Part shown: in pieces, positions 50,992 to 59,215 of the stretch
Position numbering within the stretch: position 1 is the first letter of the stretch
Layout: the number at the start of each line of letters is the position of its first letter
Made by a program: the position numbers and the translations under genes
Notes under the pieces: model-generated
What the model was told of the DNA's origin: nothing
The model's input: only the letters and a program-made list of their open reading frames with translations
The model's database searches: none
Assembly: GCA_035606695.1 (NCBI GenBank)
Contig: DATNEW010000040.1
Coordinates: forward strand, 1 to 64,000
Origin: Gemmatimonadaceae bacterium
GTDB taxonomy: Bacteria; Gemmatimonadota; Gemmatimonadetes; Gemmatimonadales; Gemmatimonadaceae
DNA length: 64,000 bases
Direction of reading: 5' to 3'

Positions 50992-52143
50992 ATGTCAAAC
51001 GTGTTCCTGCTCTACATCCCGCCGGGAAACCCCGAGGCGGTGGTGCATTATCAGGACACGATCAAGCAGCGCGTTCCCCTAGCCCGGATCGCGCCGCGCG
51101 TCTCGGCATCGCTTCGTTCGAAGCTGATATCAGTCTTTGGTCAATCGCCGATCGCCGTGTGGGGCTCGAGTGGCGGCCCGAGAAACCGGAGCAATTTCGA
51201 GCGAATGTCCCGAGGTGATGACATCCTCATCATCGAGGGCGACTCGATCAAGTTGATCGGCAAGGTTGCTGCGAAGACTGAAAGCAAGGAGCTGTCGCGT
51301 GAGCTGTGGCGGCCATTAAAGGGCGACGGCGACACGAGCTGGGAGTTGATCTACTTCATCGCCAACTCGCGCGAGCTGAATGTTCCGTTCGCGGAATTCT
51401 GCTCTCTGTTCGGTTACTCGCAGAATTTCCAACTGCGTGGCTTTACGACTGTCGCGCCAGAGCGCATGGAGGAGTTCAGCAACAAGTACGATGACCTGTA
51501 CTCGATTCTTGTACGGATTCAGAACGGGCAGCCGGTCGCACAGAAGATCATCCCTCCGATCGTCCCCGAGATCGCACCGCCGGATGACCTCGTTCCGTTG
51601 ACGAGCAACGAATTGGACGAGGCCCTGAGAACGCGGATCGTTTCTGACCACGTGCGCATGCAATGGAAGCTGGCTCGACTCGGACTAAAGGCAGGCGAGC
51701 GAGTTTGGGTCCCGGCAAACGATCAAAACAAGCTCCGGCAGGCGTACCAATTCGAGTCGTTCGATGCCGAGTTTTCCGCCGGAATCGATTTACCTCGTTC
51801 GTACGTCGAGAATATCGATGTCGTTTGGAAACAGGAGTTCCGAATCGGCGCCGCATACGAGATCGAGAATTCGACATCCATCTATTCGGGCCTGCTCCGA
51901 TTTGCGGACTTGAACATCATTGCACCGAACACGCTCTATCCGATGTTCATCGTCGCGCCGAAGGAGAGAAAGGGTCAGCTGCGGAAGCAGCTCGAACGGC
52001 CAACGTTCAAGCGGCTCGAGCTGGACAAGAAAGTGCGATTCCTGTCGTATGAAGCGATTGATGAGATTGACGAGTTTTTTTCTGAATCGAGTTCAGGGAT
52101 GAACGTGGACATCATTCTCGCGAAGTCTGAGCAGGCTGCGTAG
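50992..52143 (+). CDS. Candidate modification-sensing PUA-like/PD-(D/E)XK nuclease
   Basis: A 383-residue protein from ATG 50992 (MSNVFLLYIPPGNPEAVVHY). The N-terminal 170 residues follow the EVE/PUA-like pattern seen in modification-dependent restriction enzymes: IAVWGSSGGPRNRSNFERMS, RGDDILIIEGDSIKLIGKVA, SRELWRPLKGDGDTSWELIY. The C-terminal half carries SYVENIDVVWKQEFRIGAAY followed by EIENSTSIYSGLLRFADL, an Asp-x-ExE arrangement that I read as a PD-(D/E)XK-like core. GC is visibly lower than in flanking genes. First of three tandem genes with HNH proteins; a type IV restriction or anti-phage role is likely but unproven. Confidence 0.65.
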   Translation: MSNVFLLYIPPGNPEAVVHYQDTIKQRVPLARIAPRVSASLRSKLISVFGQSPIAVWGSSGGPRNRSNFERMSRGDDILIIEGDSIKLIGKVAAKTESKELSRELWRPLKGDGDTSWELIYFIANSRELNVPFAEFCSLFGYSQNFQLRGFTTVAPERMEEFSNKYDDLYSILVRIQNGQPVAQKIIPPIVPEIAPPDDLVPLTSNELDEALRTRIVSDHVRMQWKLARLGLKAGERVWVPANDQNKLRQAYQFESFDAEFSAGIDLPRSYVENIDVVWKQEFRIGAAYEIENSTSIYSGLLRFADLNIIAPNTLYPMFIVAPKERKGQLRKQLERPTFKRLELDKKVRFLSYEAIDEIDEFFSESSSGMNVDIILAKSEQAA

Positions 52144-52185
52144 GATTGAGCTGACACGTCCCTTCCGAGCTCAACGACGGAGACT

Positions 52186-53007
52186 ATGCGCCGACTCAAT
52201 GTACAATTCAGCCAGATTGAGGAGTGCATACGAACGGCCCTGTTCGCGGTTGACTCCTTGCCTCGAAACCCGCCTCTAGCGCACGGAGAGCTCCTTCTTC
52301 TCCAGCTGGTCAAGTCCGACGCGGAACGATTGGGAAAGCTGGACCGCCGGATCGAGTTCGCGCTGGTCTTCGATAGTGTTCGCCGGGACCTGACTGGCAA
52401 CGAAAGCCGGGCTCATTGGCCGAAAGCGGGAAAGACCTGGAAGTACATTCTCCAGTGTTCGGAGACGCTGCCTGCGATCCCGTTCAGCCTCGAGCGACTC
52501 CCCCTCAGTCGTGACTACGCCGGCCAAACGAACGCCCAATACATTGATCCGAAAGATGAAGCTCTGATTCGCCCGTATCTAAAGGGCGGGCTTGTCGCGG
52601 AATCATTAGCCGCGCTCGCCGGCGTCGTGCCGCTGCTCCGAGCGATTAAGAACTATGACATTGTTGCCCGGCTCTCTCCGCGCCGCGTAATCGCCGTCCG
52701 TGAGCACTCTCGGCGCGCAGCCGACCCGTGGCTTACCGACGCGCTGAAATCGCTTTATGACCACAAATGTCAGGTCTGCACCAATGATTTCAGGCCCCGG
52801 TATGGTGTAGCGTACGCGGATACTCGTTTTCTTGCGCCGCCGAGCAGTCCTGAGGACGTCGTAAGCAAGAACTTGGTAGTCGTTTGCCCCAACCACCGCG
52901 CGATAATCGGCGCGGCGGGAGCGGAGTTCGATGCTTCGTCACTGGCGTTCGTTTATCCGAACGGACTTTCCGAAAAGCTGTTGTTGCGCGACCACCTGTT
53001 GGACTAG
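52186..53007 (+). CDS. HNH-like protein with incomplete catalytic motif
   Basis: A 273-residue protein 42 bp after the previous gene. The N-terminal 180 residues have no known domain. The C-terminus has an HNH-type frame: YDHKCQVCTNDFRPRYG, SPEDVVSKNLVVVCPNHRAI. The CxxC, the Asn and last His are present, but the first catalytic His is not found in the expected place (YADTRFLAPPSS). It may therefore bind DNA without cutting or use another residue. Part of a three-gene, lower-GC unit; possibly specificity or regulatory subunit. Confidence 0.65.
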   Translation: MRRLNVQFSQIEECIRTALFAVDSLPRNPPLAHGELLLLQLVKSDAERLGKLDRRIEFALVFDSVRRDLTGNESRAHWPKAGKTWKYILQCSETLPAIPFSLERLPLSRDYAGQTNAQYIDPKDEALIRPYLKGGLVAESLAALAGVVPLLRAIKNYDIVARLSPRRVIAVREHSRRAADPWLTDALKSLYDHKCQVCTNDFRPRYGVAYADTRFLAPPSSPEDVVSKNLVVVCPNHRAIIGAAGAEFDASSLAFVYPNGLSEKLLLRDHLLD

Positions 53008-53030
53008 GCCGGACCTGACAACAACGCGCG

Positions 53031-53939
53031 ATGGCTGAATTCGATACCGACTCACAGCTGCGATCGATCATCTTTGCGCGCCTGCAGCAGCTCAAATCGC
53101 GCTACGGAGATCGAATTCCCGCCACAGAATTGAGCGTCGGTGTCACCCTGAACGGGGAGCGAATTCCAATCTGGAATTACCAAAAGGGCATCTTCAAGCC
53201 CGCGGTGCTCGGACGGAACGGCGCTGCGATAAGTATTCAGACGTCCGCGGATTCGCCATACGAAGATGAGCAAGACGTCGAGGCAGGTCACTTCATTTAC
53301 AAATATCAGGGCCAAGATCCCAACCACTCCGACAATCGCGCGTTGCGAACCGCGATGGAGCTCAGGCGTCCGTTGGTGTACCTGATGGCCGTAGACCCCG
53401 GCGTGTACGACGCGATCTTTCCGGTGTACGTGACATCCGACGATCCGACCGCGACGCAGGTGACGCTCGTCGCCGACCAGCCGACGTCCGGACTTGGGTT
53501 CGTCGATACTCCGATGGCTGCCGTCGGACGTGCGTACGCGACACGCGCTGTAATGCAACGCCTACATCAGCAGCACTTTCGACGGATCGTTTTGGATGCG
53601 TACGGCGACCGTTGTGCAATCTGCCGTCTGAACTATTTGGAATTGCTCGACGCCGCGCACATCCTCGAGGACAAGCATCCAAAAGGCGAACCGGTCGTGA
53701 CCAACGGTCTCGGAATGTGCAAAATCCATCACTCGGCGTTCGATGCGGACATTCTCGGCATCGATCCGGACGCGCGAGTGCACATTCGCCTGGACGTTCT
53801 CAAGAAGAAAGACGGACCAATGCTCAAGCATGGCTTGCAAGAGCTACACGGATCTCGCCTCGTCCTTCCGAGGAGGCCGCAGCTTCGTCCGAATCGCGAC
53901 TTTCTGGCCGAGCGTTTCGACAAGTTTTCCGCGGCCTGA
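53031..53939 (+). CDS. HNH endonuclease, modification-dependent type
   Basis: A 302-residue protein 23 bp after its neighbour. Residues 1-170 form a probable base-reading domain (PATELSVGVTLNGERIPIWN, AGHFIYKYQGQDPNHSDNRA, RRPLVYLMAVDPGVYDAIFP) with a TamI/ScoMcrA-like feel. The C-terminal HNH is complete: DRCAICRLNYLELLDAAHIL, GEPVVTNGLGMCKIHHSAFD, with AAHI, N and HH residues in place. C-terminal LKHGLQELHGSRLVLPRRPQ is the usual ending of this group. It probably cuts DNA carrying modified cytosine or similar. Last gene of the tandem trio. Confidence 0.82.
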   Translation: MAEFDTDSQLRSIIFARLQQLKSRYGDRIPATELSVGVTLNGERIPIWNYQKGIFKPAVLGRNGAAISIQTSADSPYEDEQDVEAGHFIYKYQGQDPNHSDNRALRTAMELRRPLVYLMAVDPGVYDAIFPVYVTSDDPTATQVTLVADQPTSGLGFVDTPMAAVGRAYATRAVMQRLHQQHFRRIVLDAYGDRCAICRLNYLELLDAAHILEDKHPKGEPVVTNGLGMCKIHHSAFDADILGIDPDARVHIRLDVLKKKDGPMLKHGLQELHGSRLVLPRRPQLRPNRDFLAERFDKFSAA

Positions 53940-53964
53940 ACCGGTCAGATGCCACGGCCAGTCG

Positions 53965-54396
53965 TCAGGCAGACGAAGTTGCTGAATCGCTCGGCAATGC
54001 GGGCCTCACTTTGAGCACGGTCTCCTTCCGAATCTCGACTGTCCCGGCCTTCGCCCCTCTCGGCTTACTGACATTCTTCGCCAGCGTACACGACACCGCG
54101 ACGGTCCCGCCGTTCCTGGCTTTGCTATGATACGCCGCAATCGCCGCCGCCTTTTCGATCGTCGCCCGATCCGGCTCCTCGTCCCGATCGCATCGCAGCA
54201 CGACATGACTCCCCGGCATCCCGCGCACATGGAACCAGTAGTCGTTCGCCGCGGCGATGTTGAGACTCAACCGATCGTTGTCCTCATCCGTCCGTCCCGC
54301 GAGCACCGTCCACCCACCCGGCAGCGTGTACTCGAGCAACCGCCCCGAGTCTCCTCGCGGGGTTGGACGTCGGCTTAGATCATCACGTTCGGCCAT
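53965..54396 (-). CDS. Stand-alone NFACT-R (DUF814) RNA-binding protein
   Basis: A 143-residue protein containing the NFACT-R domain: GGWTVLAGRTDEDNDRLSLN, then NDYWFHVRGMPGSHVVLR and IEKAAAIAAYHSKARNGG, AVSCTLAKNVSKPRGAKAGT. In RqcH/Tae2/NEMF this domain binds tRNA and supports CAT-tail or Ala-tail synthesis on stalled ribosomes. Here it lacks the N-terminal NFACT-N and helical parts. Short stand-alone versions occur in several phyla; the role may be accessory to ribosome rescue. It ends 26 bp after the convergent HNH gene. Confidence 0.88.
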   Translation of the reverse strand: MAERDDLSRRPTPRGDSGRLLEYTLPGGWTVLAGRTDEDNDRLSLNIAAANDYWFHVRGMPGSHVVLRCDRDEEPDRATIEKAAAIAAYHSKARNGGTVAVSCTLAKNVSKPRGAKAGTVEIRKETVLKVRPALPSDSATSSA

Positions 54397-54619
54397 CTCT
54401 AATGATGCAGCGCCGACCGCGCTCGCGCTCGCGGTTCGCCGTCATGTCTCCGCGGCCACCGTCCTCGCCGCGCGGCCTGCGCAGATGCTCGCGGAGTTTT
54501 CGCCCTCGGCAATTCGACGAGACTCCAATGCAAGGCGACGCGCCTCCATATAGCGATGTGGAGCGCCAAATGTCCCTCGGCGAGAGACCGCGGCGGGCCG
54601 CTGATGGCACGTGTTCGTC

Positions 54620-54997
54620 GGCCGGGATCGAATGCCGATCTGCCGAGATCGCATTGTAGCTTGGCGAGACCGTTTGATTCCTTCGCGAGAGCGCTTGCTG
54701 GCTTGGACAGGGCGCTCGCTCGCTTGGCTAGATCGCTCGATCGTTTCGCGAGATGCCTTGCTCACGCGGCGCGACCCATTGCTTTCCTGGCGCGACCGCT
54801 TGCTCGTCCGACGCGACCGCTTGCTGGCGCGGAGCCACGACTTGATCTCGCGGCGAGATGCCTTGCCCGCGCGGCGCGACGACATCGCACCTCCGCGAGC
54901 TCGCATGCGACTGCGGCGCGACGATAGGCCTGACTGACCCGCTCACGTTGCCGCTCCACGAGATCACTCAATAGCTCGCCGAGATGACGTACGCCAT
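54620..54997. repeat. 18-unit 21-bp tandem repeat
   Basis: Eighteen consecutive units of exactly 21 bp from 54620 to 54997, degenerate, with a core like GGCGCGACCGCTTGCTNGC. Every frame in both directions therefore shows a seven-residue period (for example RDRLLxR on the plus strand, KRSRQxS on the minus strand). No frame has a convincing ribosome site, so coding is uncertain. With the surrounding DNA (54397-55218) it forms an 822-bp stretch without a confident gene; the last 130 bp are strongly pyrimidine-rich on the plus strand. Confidence 0.85.
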
Positions 54998-55218
54998 CGG
55001 TGATGAAGCTTGCACGTTTCTGTCACGCTGCATCTCAGATCCGTAAATCGCATTTCCATTCGTCGAGACGACATGTCACCTTGCCGCCTCCACGTGACAA
55101 CAATCTTCCGCCACCTCCATCGATTCTCCCGCCTCTCCCCCAACTACTCCCCACGCAAAGCACTCTGGCGCATCTCCCCCCGCCACCCAATATTTGCCTC
55201 CCTCCCTCAGGCGCCAGA

Positions 55219-57186
55219 ATGCGAACGCGATTCACCGCAGCCGCCTTTCCGCTCGCGATCGTACTCTCGGCCGCCTCCGGCTTCACCTCCGCTGCGGCCC
55301 AATCGGCGCCGCCGCCCCAGACCCAACTCATCGACGTCCTTCCGCCGTCGACAAGCGCCACACAACTAGCGCTCACCGCCGACGCCCAGCGGGTGTACTA
55401 TGGCGACTCTACGCGCGCCCTCTGGTTTTACGATCGCGGCACGAAGCGCACCGTCCCGCTCGCCCCGGGCGAAGTATTCGATCTCACGCTGTCGCCGCGC
55501 GCTGACGCCCTCGCCTACGCACGCGCGACCCTGAGTGGCGCGGCCGAGCACTACATCTATGTACTGCCGCTCGATGCGCGGACGGGCCTTCCATCGGGCC
55601 CGGAACGCCGCGTGAGCGTCACGCCGGGCGATGCGCCCGCCATCGCGCCCGACGGAAAGTCGTTGGCGTTCGCGCGCGACGACGCAAGCGGTGTCAGTCA
55701 AAGCGTCGCTGTTATAGAACTTGGATCGCTCGCATCGATGACCGGCCGCGTTACCGAGCGCACGCTCGCCGGCTCACTGCACTCGAGCATCAGCAACATC
55801 CGCTGGTCGCCCGACGGCCAATCCATCTACTTCGGCGTCAATCCGCCGGTGCCATGCAATCCGGATTGGAGTTGCCTCGAGCTCAAGCCCGAGTTCGTTC
55901 AGAGATCCGGCACGCTCGAGCGGGTGTCGCTGGCGAGCGGGAAGATCGACGTCGTGACGTCGCCGGTCGCCAACGGGTGGCCGGGCCTCTCCGCCGACGG
56001 ATCGCTGCTCGCCTTCAGCGATTCGAGTTTTCCGCCGAACCTCGTCGTCGCGAACACCGACGGCCGCGTTCTGCGCACGGTCGCCGTGGCGCGGGGCCAG
56101 ACCGTCGAAGGGTGGCTCGCCGCGTCGACTTTACTGTTCTCTGATCGAGGTGACGTCCAGCGCCTGCGCAGCTTCTCGATCGCCGACGGTAGCACTCACC
56201 TCGTTGCGGACAGCCTGGCCTCGATCGCGGATCCGCTCGCGTCGCCCGACGGAACGATGATGGATTTCGTCACCTGTGCCGCCGGCCGCTGCGAGATGCG
56301 CATTCAGCACGCCGACGGATCGTCGCCGCGGACAATCGCGCTGCCCGACACCTACCGCGGATTCGGCGCGTGGTCGCCCGACGCGAAGCACATCGCCTAC
56401 TTCGGCGACGCAGGAACGTCGGGCGAGCTGCACCCGAGTATCGTCGACGTCGCCGCCGGCAGCGTCAAGACATTCGACGCCGCGCGCGCCAATGCGTGGG
56501 CCCTGTCGTGGACCGACGACTCGCGCGCGATCACGCTTTCCCTCGTGATCGGCGGAGCGGGTGCCACTCGGCGCCTCTCGCTCGAGCGCATCGCGCTCGA
56601 CGGGTCGGCACAGTTCACTCGCGAGCTGCCGCTTGGCAAGACGCCGAGTGTCGGTCGGGCCGTCGACATGACGTCGGCGGTGACGATTCGCGGCACCGAG
56701 ATCCAACGCGCCGCATTCGATGGCGATTCAGTGGTGTCGACGCTGCTGCCGAAAGTGTCGGCGCGCTATCTCGGCTGGTTCGCCGTCTCTGCGGATCGAC
56801 AGCGGTTCGTCTTTCGTCGCACGACCGATTCCTCGAGCGACGAGCCCAGGATTCTGGAAATCGTCAACCGCGACGGCAGCGGTCGTGTGACCATCCAGCT
56901 TCCGTTCATACTCGTCAACGGCACGACGACCATCCAATTCCTCCCCGGCGGCGCACAGCTCCTCGTCGAGGGCTTCTCGGACGATGTGGACGGCGTCGGC
57001 GTCTATGTGATCGACATCGCGACGAAATCAGCGAAGCGCGTGCTTGCGATTCCGGGCCGCGTCTTCACCCGCGAGCTGTCGCTGTCACCCGACGGCCGCA
57101 CGATCTTCTATGTCACCAACGAACGCTCGACGAGCCGAGTGTTCACGATGGACCTCTCGTCGCTGCGCGATGATCACAAACACTAA
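55219..57186 (+). CDS. Exported TolB/PD40-type beta-propeller protein
   Basis: A 655-residue protein; ATG 55219 gives a signal peptide (FPLAIVLSAASGFTSAAAQ). The long in-frame reading from 55000 is through non-coding DNA. WD40-like PD40 blades recur: DLTLSPRADALAYARATL, DAPAIAPDGKSLAFARDD, SNIRWSPDGQSIYFGVNP, WPGLSADGSLLAFSDSSF, GFGAWSPDAKHIAYFGD, and at the end LSLSPDGRTIFYVTNERS. No peptidase domain is attached. Such propellers bind partners or cell-wall ligands in the periplasm. The next gene follows by one base and encodes a related propeller, so they are an operon. Confidence 0.88.
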   Translation: MRTRFTAAAFPLAIVLSAASGFTSAAAQSAPPPQTQLIDVLPPSTSATQLALTADAQRVYYGDSTRALWFYDRGTKRTVPLAPGEVFDLTLSPRADALAYARATLSGAAEHYIYVLPLDARTGLPSGPERRVSVTPGDAPAIAPDGKSLAFARDDASGVSQSVAVIELGSLASMTGRVTERTLAGSLHSSISNIRWSPDGQSIYFGVNPPVPCNPDWSCLELKPEFVQRSGTLERVSLASGKIDVVTSPVANGWPGLSADGSLLAFSDSSFPPNLVVANTDGRVLRTVAVARGQTVEGWLAASTLLFSDRGDVQRLRSFSIADGSTHLVADSLASIADPLASPDGTMMDFVTCAAGRCEMRIQHADGSSPRTIALPDTYRGFGAWSPDAKHIAYFGDAGTSGELHPSIVDVAAGSVKTFDAARANAWALSWTDDSRAITLSLVIGGAGATRRLSLERIALDGSAQFTRELPLGKTPSVGRAVDMTSAVTIRGTEIQRAAFDGDSVVSTLLPKVSARYLGWFAVSADRQRFVFRRTTDSSSDEPRILEIVNRDGSGRVTIQLPFILVNGTTTIQFLPGGAQLLVEGFSDDVDGVGVYVIDIATKSAKRVLAIPGRVFTRELSLSPDGRTIFYVTNERSTSRVFTMDLSSLRDDHKH

Positions 57187-57187
57187 T

Positions 57188-58510
57188 ATGACAACTCACA
57201 AGCGCTGGCTCATCGCCCCACTCGCGCTACTCGGCGCCGCCGGCCGGCCGGTGCCAACCGTGCCGCCGACGCCTGTGTCTGGGCCGCAGTACGCGCACAT
57301 CTACACGCTCCGCCCCAAGGAAGGCGTGTTCGCCTACGCGCGGATCTCGCCCGACGGGCGCACGCTCGTGTACGCGAGCGAGCAGTCGGACGCGCGGCAT
57401 CCGAGAGGCATCCGGACGCAGGAGACGGTCGTCGACCTCGCGACGAAGAAGGTGGTGTACACCGAGGGCGGCATCGACGCGTACTGGTCGATCGACGGCA
57501 CGCGAATCATCTACTCCGGCACGAACGGCGTGAGCATTCGCGACATGAAGACGGGAACCGTCGCCGGCAACGTCGCCCCGAACGGGCTCGGCGACTACTA
57601 CAGCTGGGCGCGCCGCGATGGGAAGGATCTCATCATGACGATCGACAGCCATTACTACTATTTGAATAACGGCAAGGCCGTGCTGCCGTATGCGACGGTC
57701 AAAAAATGCGACAAGATCGGCACGGGCGAGCGCCCGCTGATCTCGAAGGACGGCATGCGCATCACGACGTTCGTCGACGGCAACATCGTCGTGCGCAACG
57801 TCGACAACTGCGACGACATCTTCGACACGGGCATCAAGGGCGCGAAGGCGGACTTCTCGTGGGACGGCCGATACATCGCCTTCCACTCGCTCAAGCCTCA
57901 AGGGTCGGGCTACGACATTCAGATCGTCGACCTCGAGAAGCGCACGATCCGCACGCTGCCGGGACTCGGCGGATCGGCGCTGTTCCCGAGCTGGACGCGC
58001 GACGGCCGGCTCGAGTTCCGCTATGACGGCCCGGACTATCGCGGCTTCGTGCTCGCGAGCAACGTGCTCGACGTCCCTGCGCGTCCGCTGCCCGCGGCGG
58101 CCGAGCCGTTGCCGTCGCATCGCACGTGGAACGACATCTTTCCTGGGATGGAGCGGCAGCAGCATCACCTCAATGTCGTGTTGATCTGGGCGCCGTGGAG
58201 CACGCACAGCCAGATCGCGTTCACTGAGCTCGACCAGGCGCGCGATTATTTCGCGCGGGAGCGAGCGGACGTGTCGATCGCGGCGGCGGCGGATCCGGGG
58301 AGCGCGGAGCAAGAGATCGCGAGGCAGTGGGCGGCGTTTGAGACGAGTGTGCCGAGGATTCCCCTGACGTCGCGCGGGCTTGGGTTGACGCAGGCGAGGA
58401 ATCAGATGCCGACGACGCTGCTGTTTCGGGATGGAGTGCTGGTCGGCGAGAAGCTCGGGGCGCAGACGGCGGAGCAGCTGCAAGGGTGGATTGAGAGGGA
58501 AGGGAGGTAG
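57188..58510 (+). CDS. TolB-like propeller with redox-dead thioredoxin domain
   Basis: A 440-residue exported protein starting one base after the previous stop. Residues about 35-320 are PD40-type blades (YARISPDGRTLVYASEQ, ADFSWDGRYIAFHSLKPQ, FPSWTRDGRLEFRYDG). The C-terminal 110 residues have a thioredoxin fold: HLNVVLIWAPWSTHSQIAFT, then MPTTLLFRDGVLVGEKLGAQ. The active site reads WAPWSTHSQ, so both cysteines of WCxxC are Ser; thiol chemistry is impossible. It probably works as a binding domain. Immediately downstream lies the inverted-array element. Confidence 0.88.
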   Translation: MTTHKRWLIAPLALLGAAGRPVPTVPPTPVSGPQYAHIYTLRPKEGVFAYARISPDGRTLVYASEQSDARHPRGIRTQETVVDLATKKVVYTEGGIDAYWSIDGTRIIYSGTNGVSIRDMKTGTVAGNVAPNGLGDYYSWARRDGKDLIMTIDSHYYYLNNGKAVLPYATVKKCDKIGTGERPLISKDGMRITTFVDGNIVVRNVDNCDDIFDTGIKGAKADFSWDGRYIAFHSLKPQGSGYDIQIVDLEKRTIRTLPGLGGSALFPSWTRDGRLEFRYDGPDYRGFVLASNVLDVPARPLPAAAEPLPSHRTWNDIFPGMERQQHHLNVVLIWAPWSTHSQIAFTELDQARDYFARERADVSIAAAADPGSAEQEIARQWAAFETSVPRIPLTSRGLGLTQARNQMPTTLLFRDGVLVGEKLGAQTAEQLQGWIEREGR

Positions 58511-58518
58511 GAGAGCAA

Positions 58519-58608
58519 TCGAAAGAGCGAACCGAAAGAGCGAACCGAAAGAGCGAACCGAAACGGCGAACCGAAAAGGCGAACCGAAAGGGCGAACGAA
58601 AAGAGCGG
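58519..58608. repeat. Left 13-bp repeat array of an inverted pair
   Basis: Seven head-to-tail units of 13 bp (the last partial) with consensus CCGAAAGAGCGAA, 58519 to 58608. It begins nine bases after the stop of the propeller gene. The reverse complement of the unit forms the array at 59138-59215, on the other side of the four-helix-bundle gene. Confidence 0.9.
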
Positions 58609-58676
58609 AAGCAAAAAGGCGACGGCGGAAGTCGAATGATGACGGGCCACGGCGCTCGGATGCATAGCATTCCGCC

Positions 58677-59129
58677 ATGCCATCACCAAACGGAGTGCGC
58701 GCGTGGCAGGCCGCGATCCAGGTCGCCGAGCGAACGCGCCAGCTTGTCGCCCTGTTCCCAAGGCGCGGCTACGCGGACCTGCGCGATCAGATGACCCGGT
58801 CCTCGGAGTCGATCGGCAATAACATTGCCGAGGGGCGCGGCTCGAGCTTCGAGCGCGAGTACATCAAGTATCTGGACACCGCGGCGCGTTCCGCGAACGA
58901 GTTGACCTCGCAGCTCGTGACGGTGATGGAGTACGGCATCGTGCCGAGGTCGCTGGCGTTCCATTTGAACGGCACCGTGATTTGTACGAGGCGCATGATC
59001 GAGTCGCTGCGCGACGTCGTGCAGGCGAATTACGAGGCGAGGGAACGTCAGCGCCGCGCTGACGCCAGGAGCCGGCGTAAGGTGCCCAAGGGGAAGCGAG
59101 CGAAGAAGCGAGTGAAGAAGAAAGGTTGA
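58677..59129 (+). CDS. Four-helix bundle protein (S23/Avd-like)
   Basis: A 150-residue protein of the TIGR02436 four-helix-bundle family, also called 23S rRNA intervening-sequence protein: VRAWQAAIQVAERTRQLVAL, LRDQMTRSSESIGNNIAEGR, EYIKYLDTAARSANELTSQL and the basic tail KVPKGKRAKKRVKKKG. Relatives occur in rRNA intervening sequences and as Avd in diversity-generating retroelements, binding RNA. Here it is not in an rRNA gene. It lies between two long inverted arrays (58519-58608 and 59138-59215), inserted between convergent genes. A mobile RNA or DNA element is suspected. Confidence 0.9.
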   Translation: MPSPNGVRAWQAAIQVAERTRQLVALFPRRGYADLRDQMTRSSESIGNNIAEGRGSSFEREYIKYLDTAARSANELTSQLVTVMEYGIVPRSLAFHLNGTVICTRRMIESLRDVVQANYEARERQRRADARSRRKVPKGKRAKKRVKKKG

Positions 59130-59137
59130 GAAAGGCG

Positions 59138-59215
59138 TTCGCCGTTTCGGTTCGCCGTTTCGGTTCGCTCTTTCGGTTCGCCGTTTCGGTTCGCCTTTTC
59201 GGTTCGCTCTTACCG
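59138..59215. repeat. Right 13-bp repeat array of the inverted pair
   Basis: Six units with consensus TTCGCCGTTTCGG (variant TTCGCTCTTTCGG is the exact reverse complement of the left unit). It starts eight bases after the four-helix-bundle gene and overlaps the stop codon of the convergent hydrolase gene (59210). A transcript across both arrays would fold into a long stem with the gene in the loop. Confidence 0.9.

Noticed and set aside
54620-54997. CRISPR array
   Set aside because: The 21-bp units are contiguous and degenerate with no unique spacers, and no cas gene is present.
57227-58678. 483-codon antisense frame opposite the propeller-thioredoxin gene
   Set aside because: Arg/His-rich composition and no domain; the plus strand has clear propeller blades and a signal region.
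58677-59129. 23S rRNA intervening sequence in place
   Set aside because: No rRNA sequence flanks the element; both neighbours are protein genes.
58519-59215. CRISPR or simple terminator explanation for the 13-bp arrays
   Set aside because: Units are contiguous, short and mirrored around a gene; this is not a spacer array, and it is too long for a terminator.
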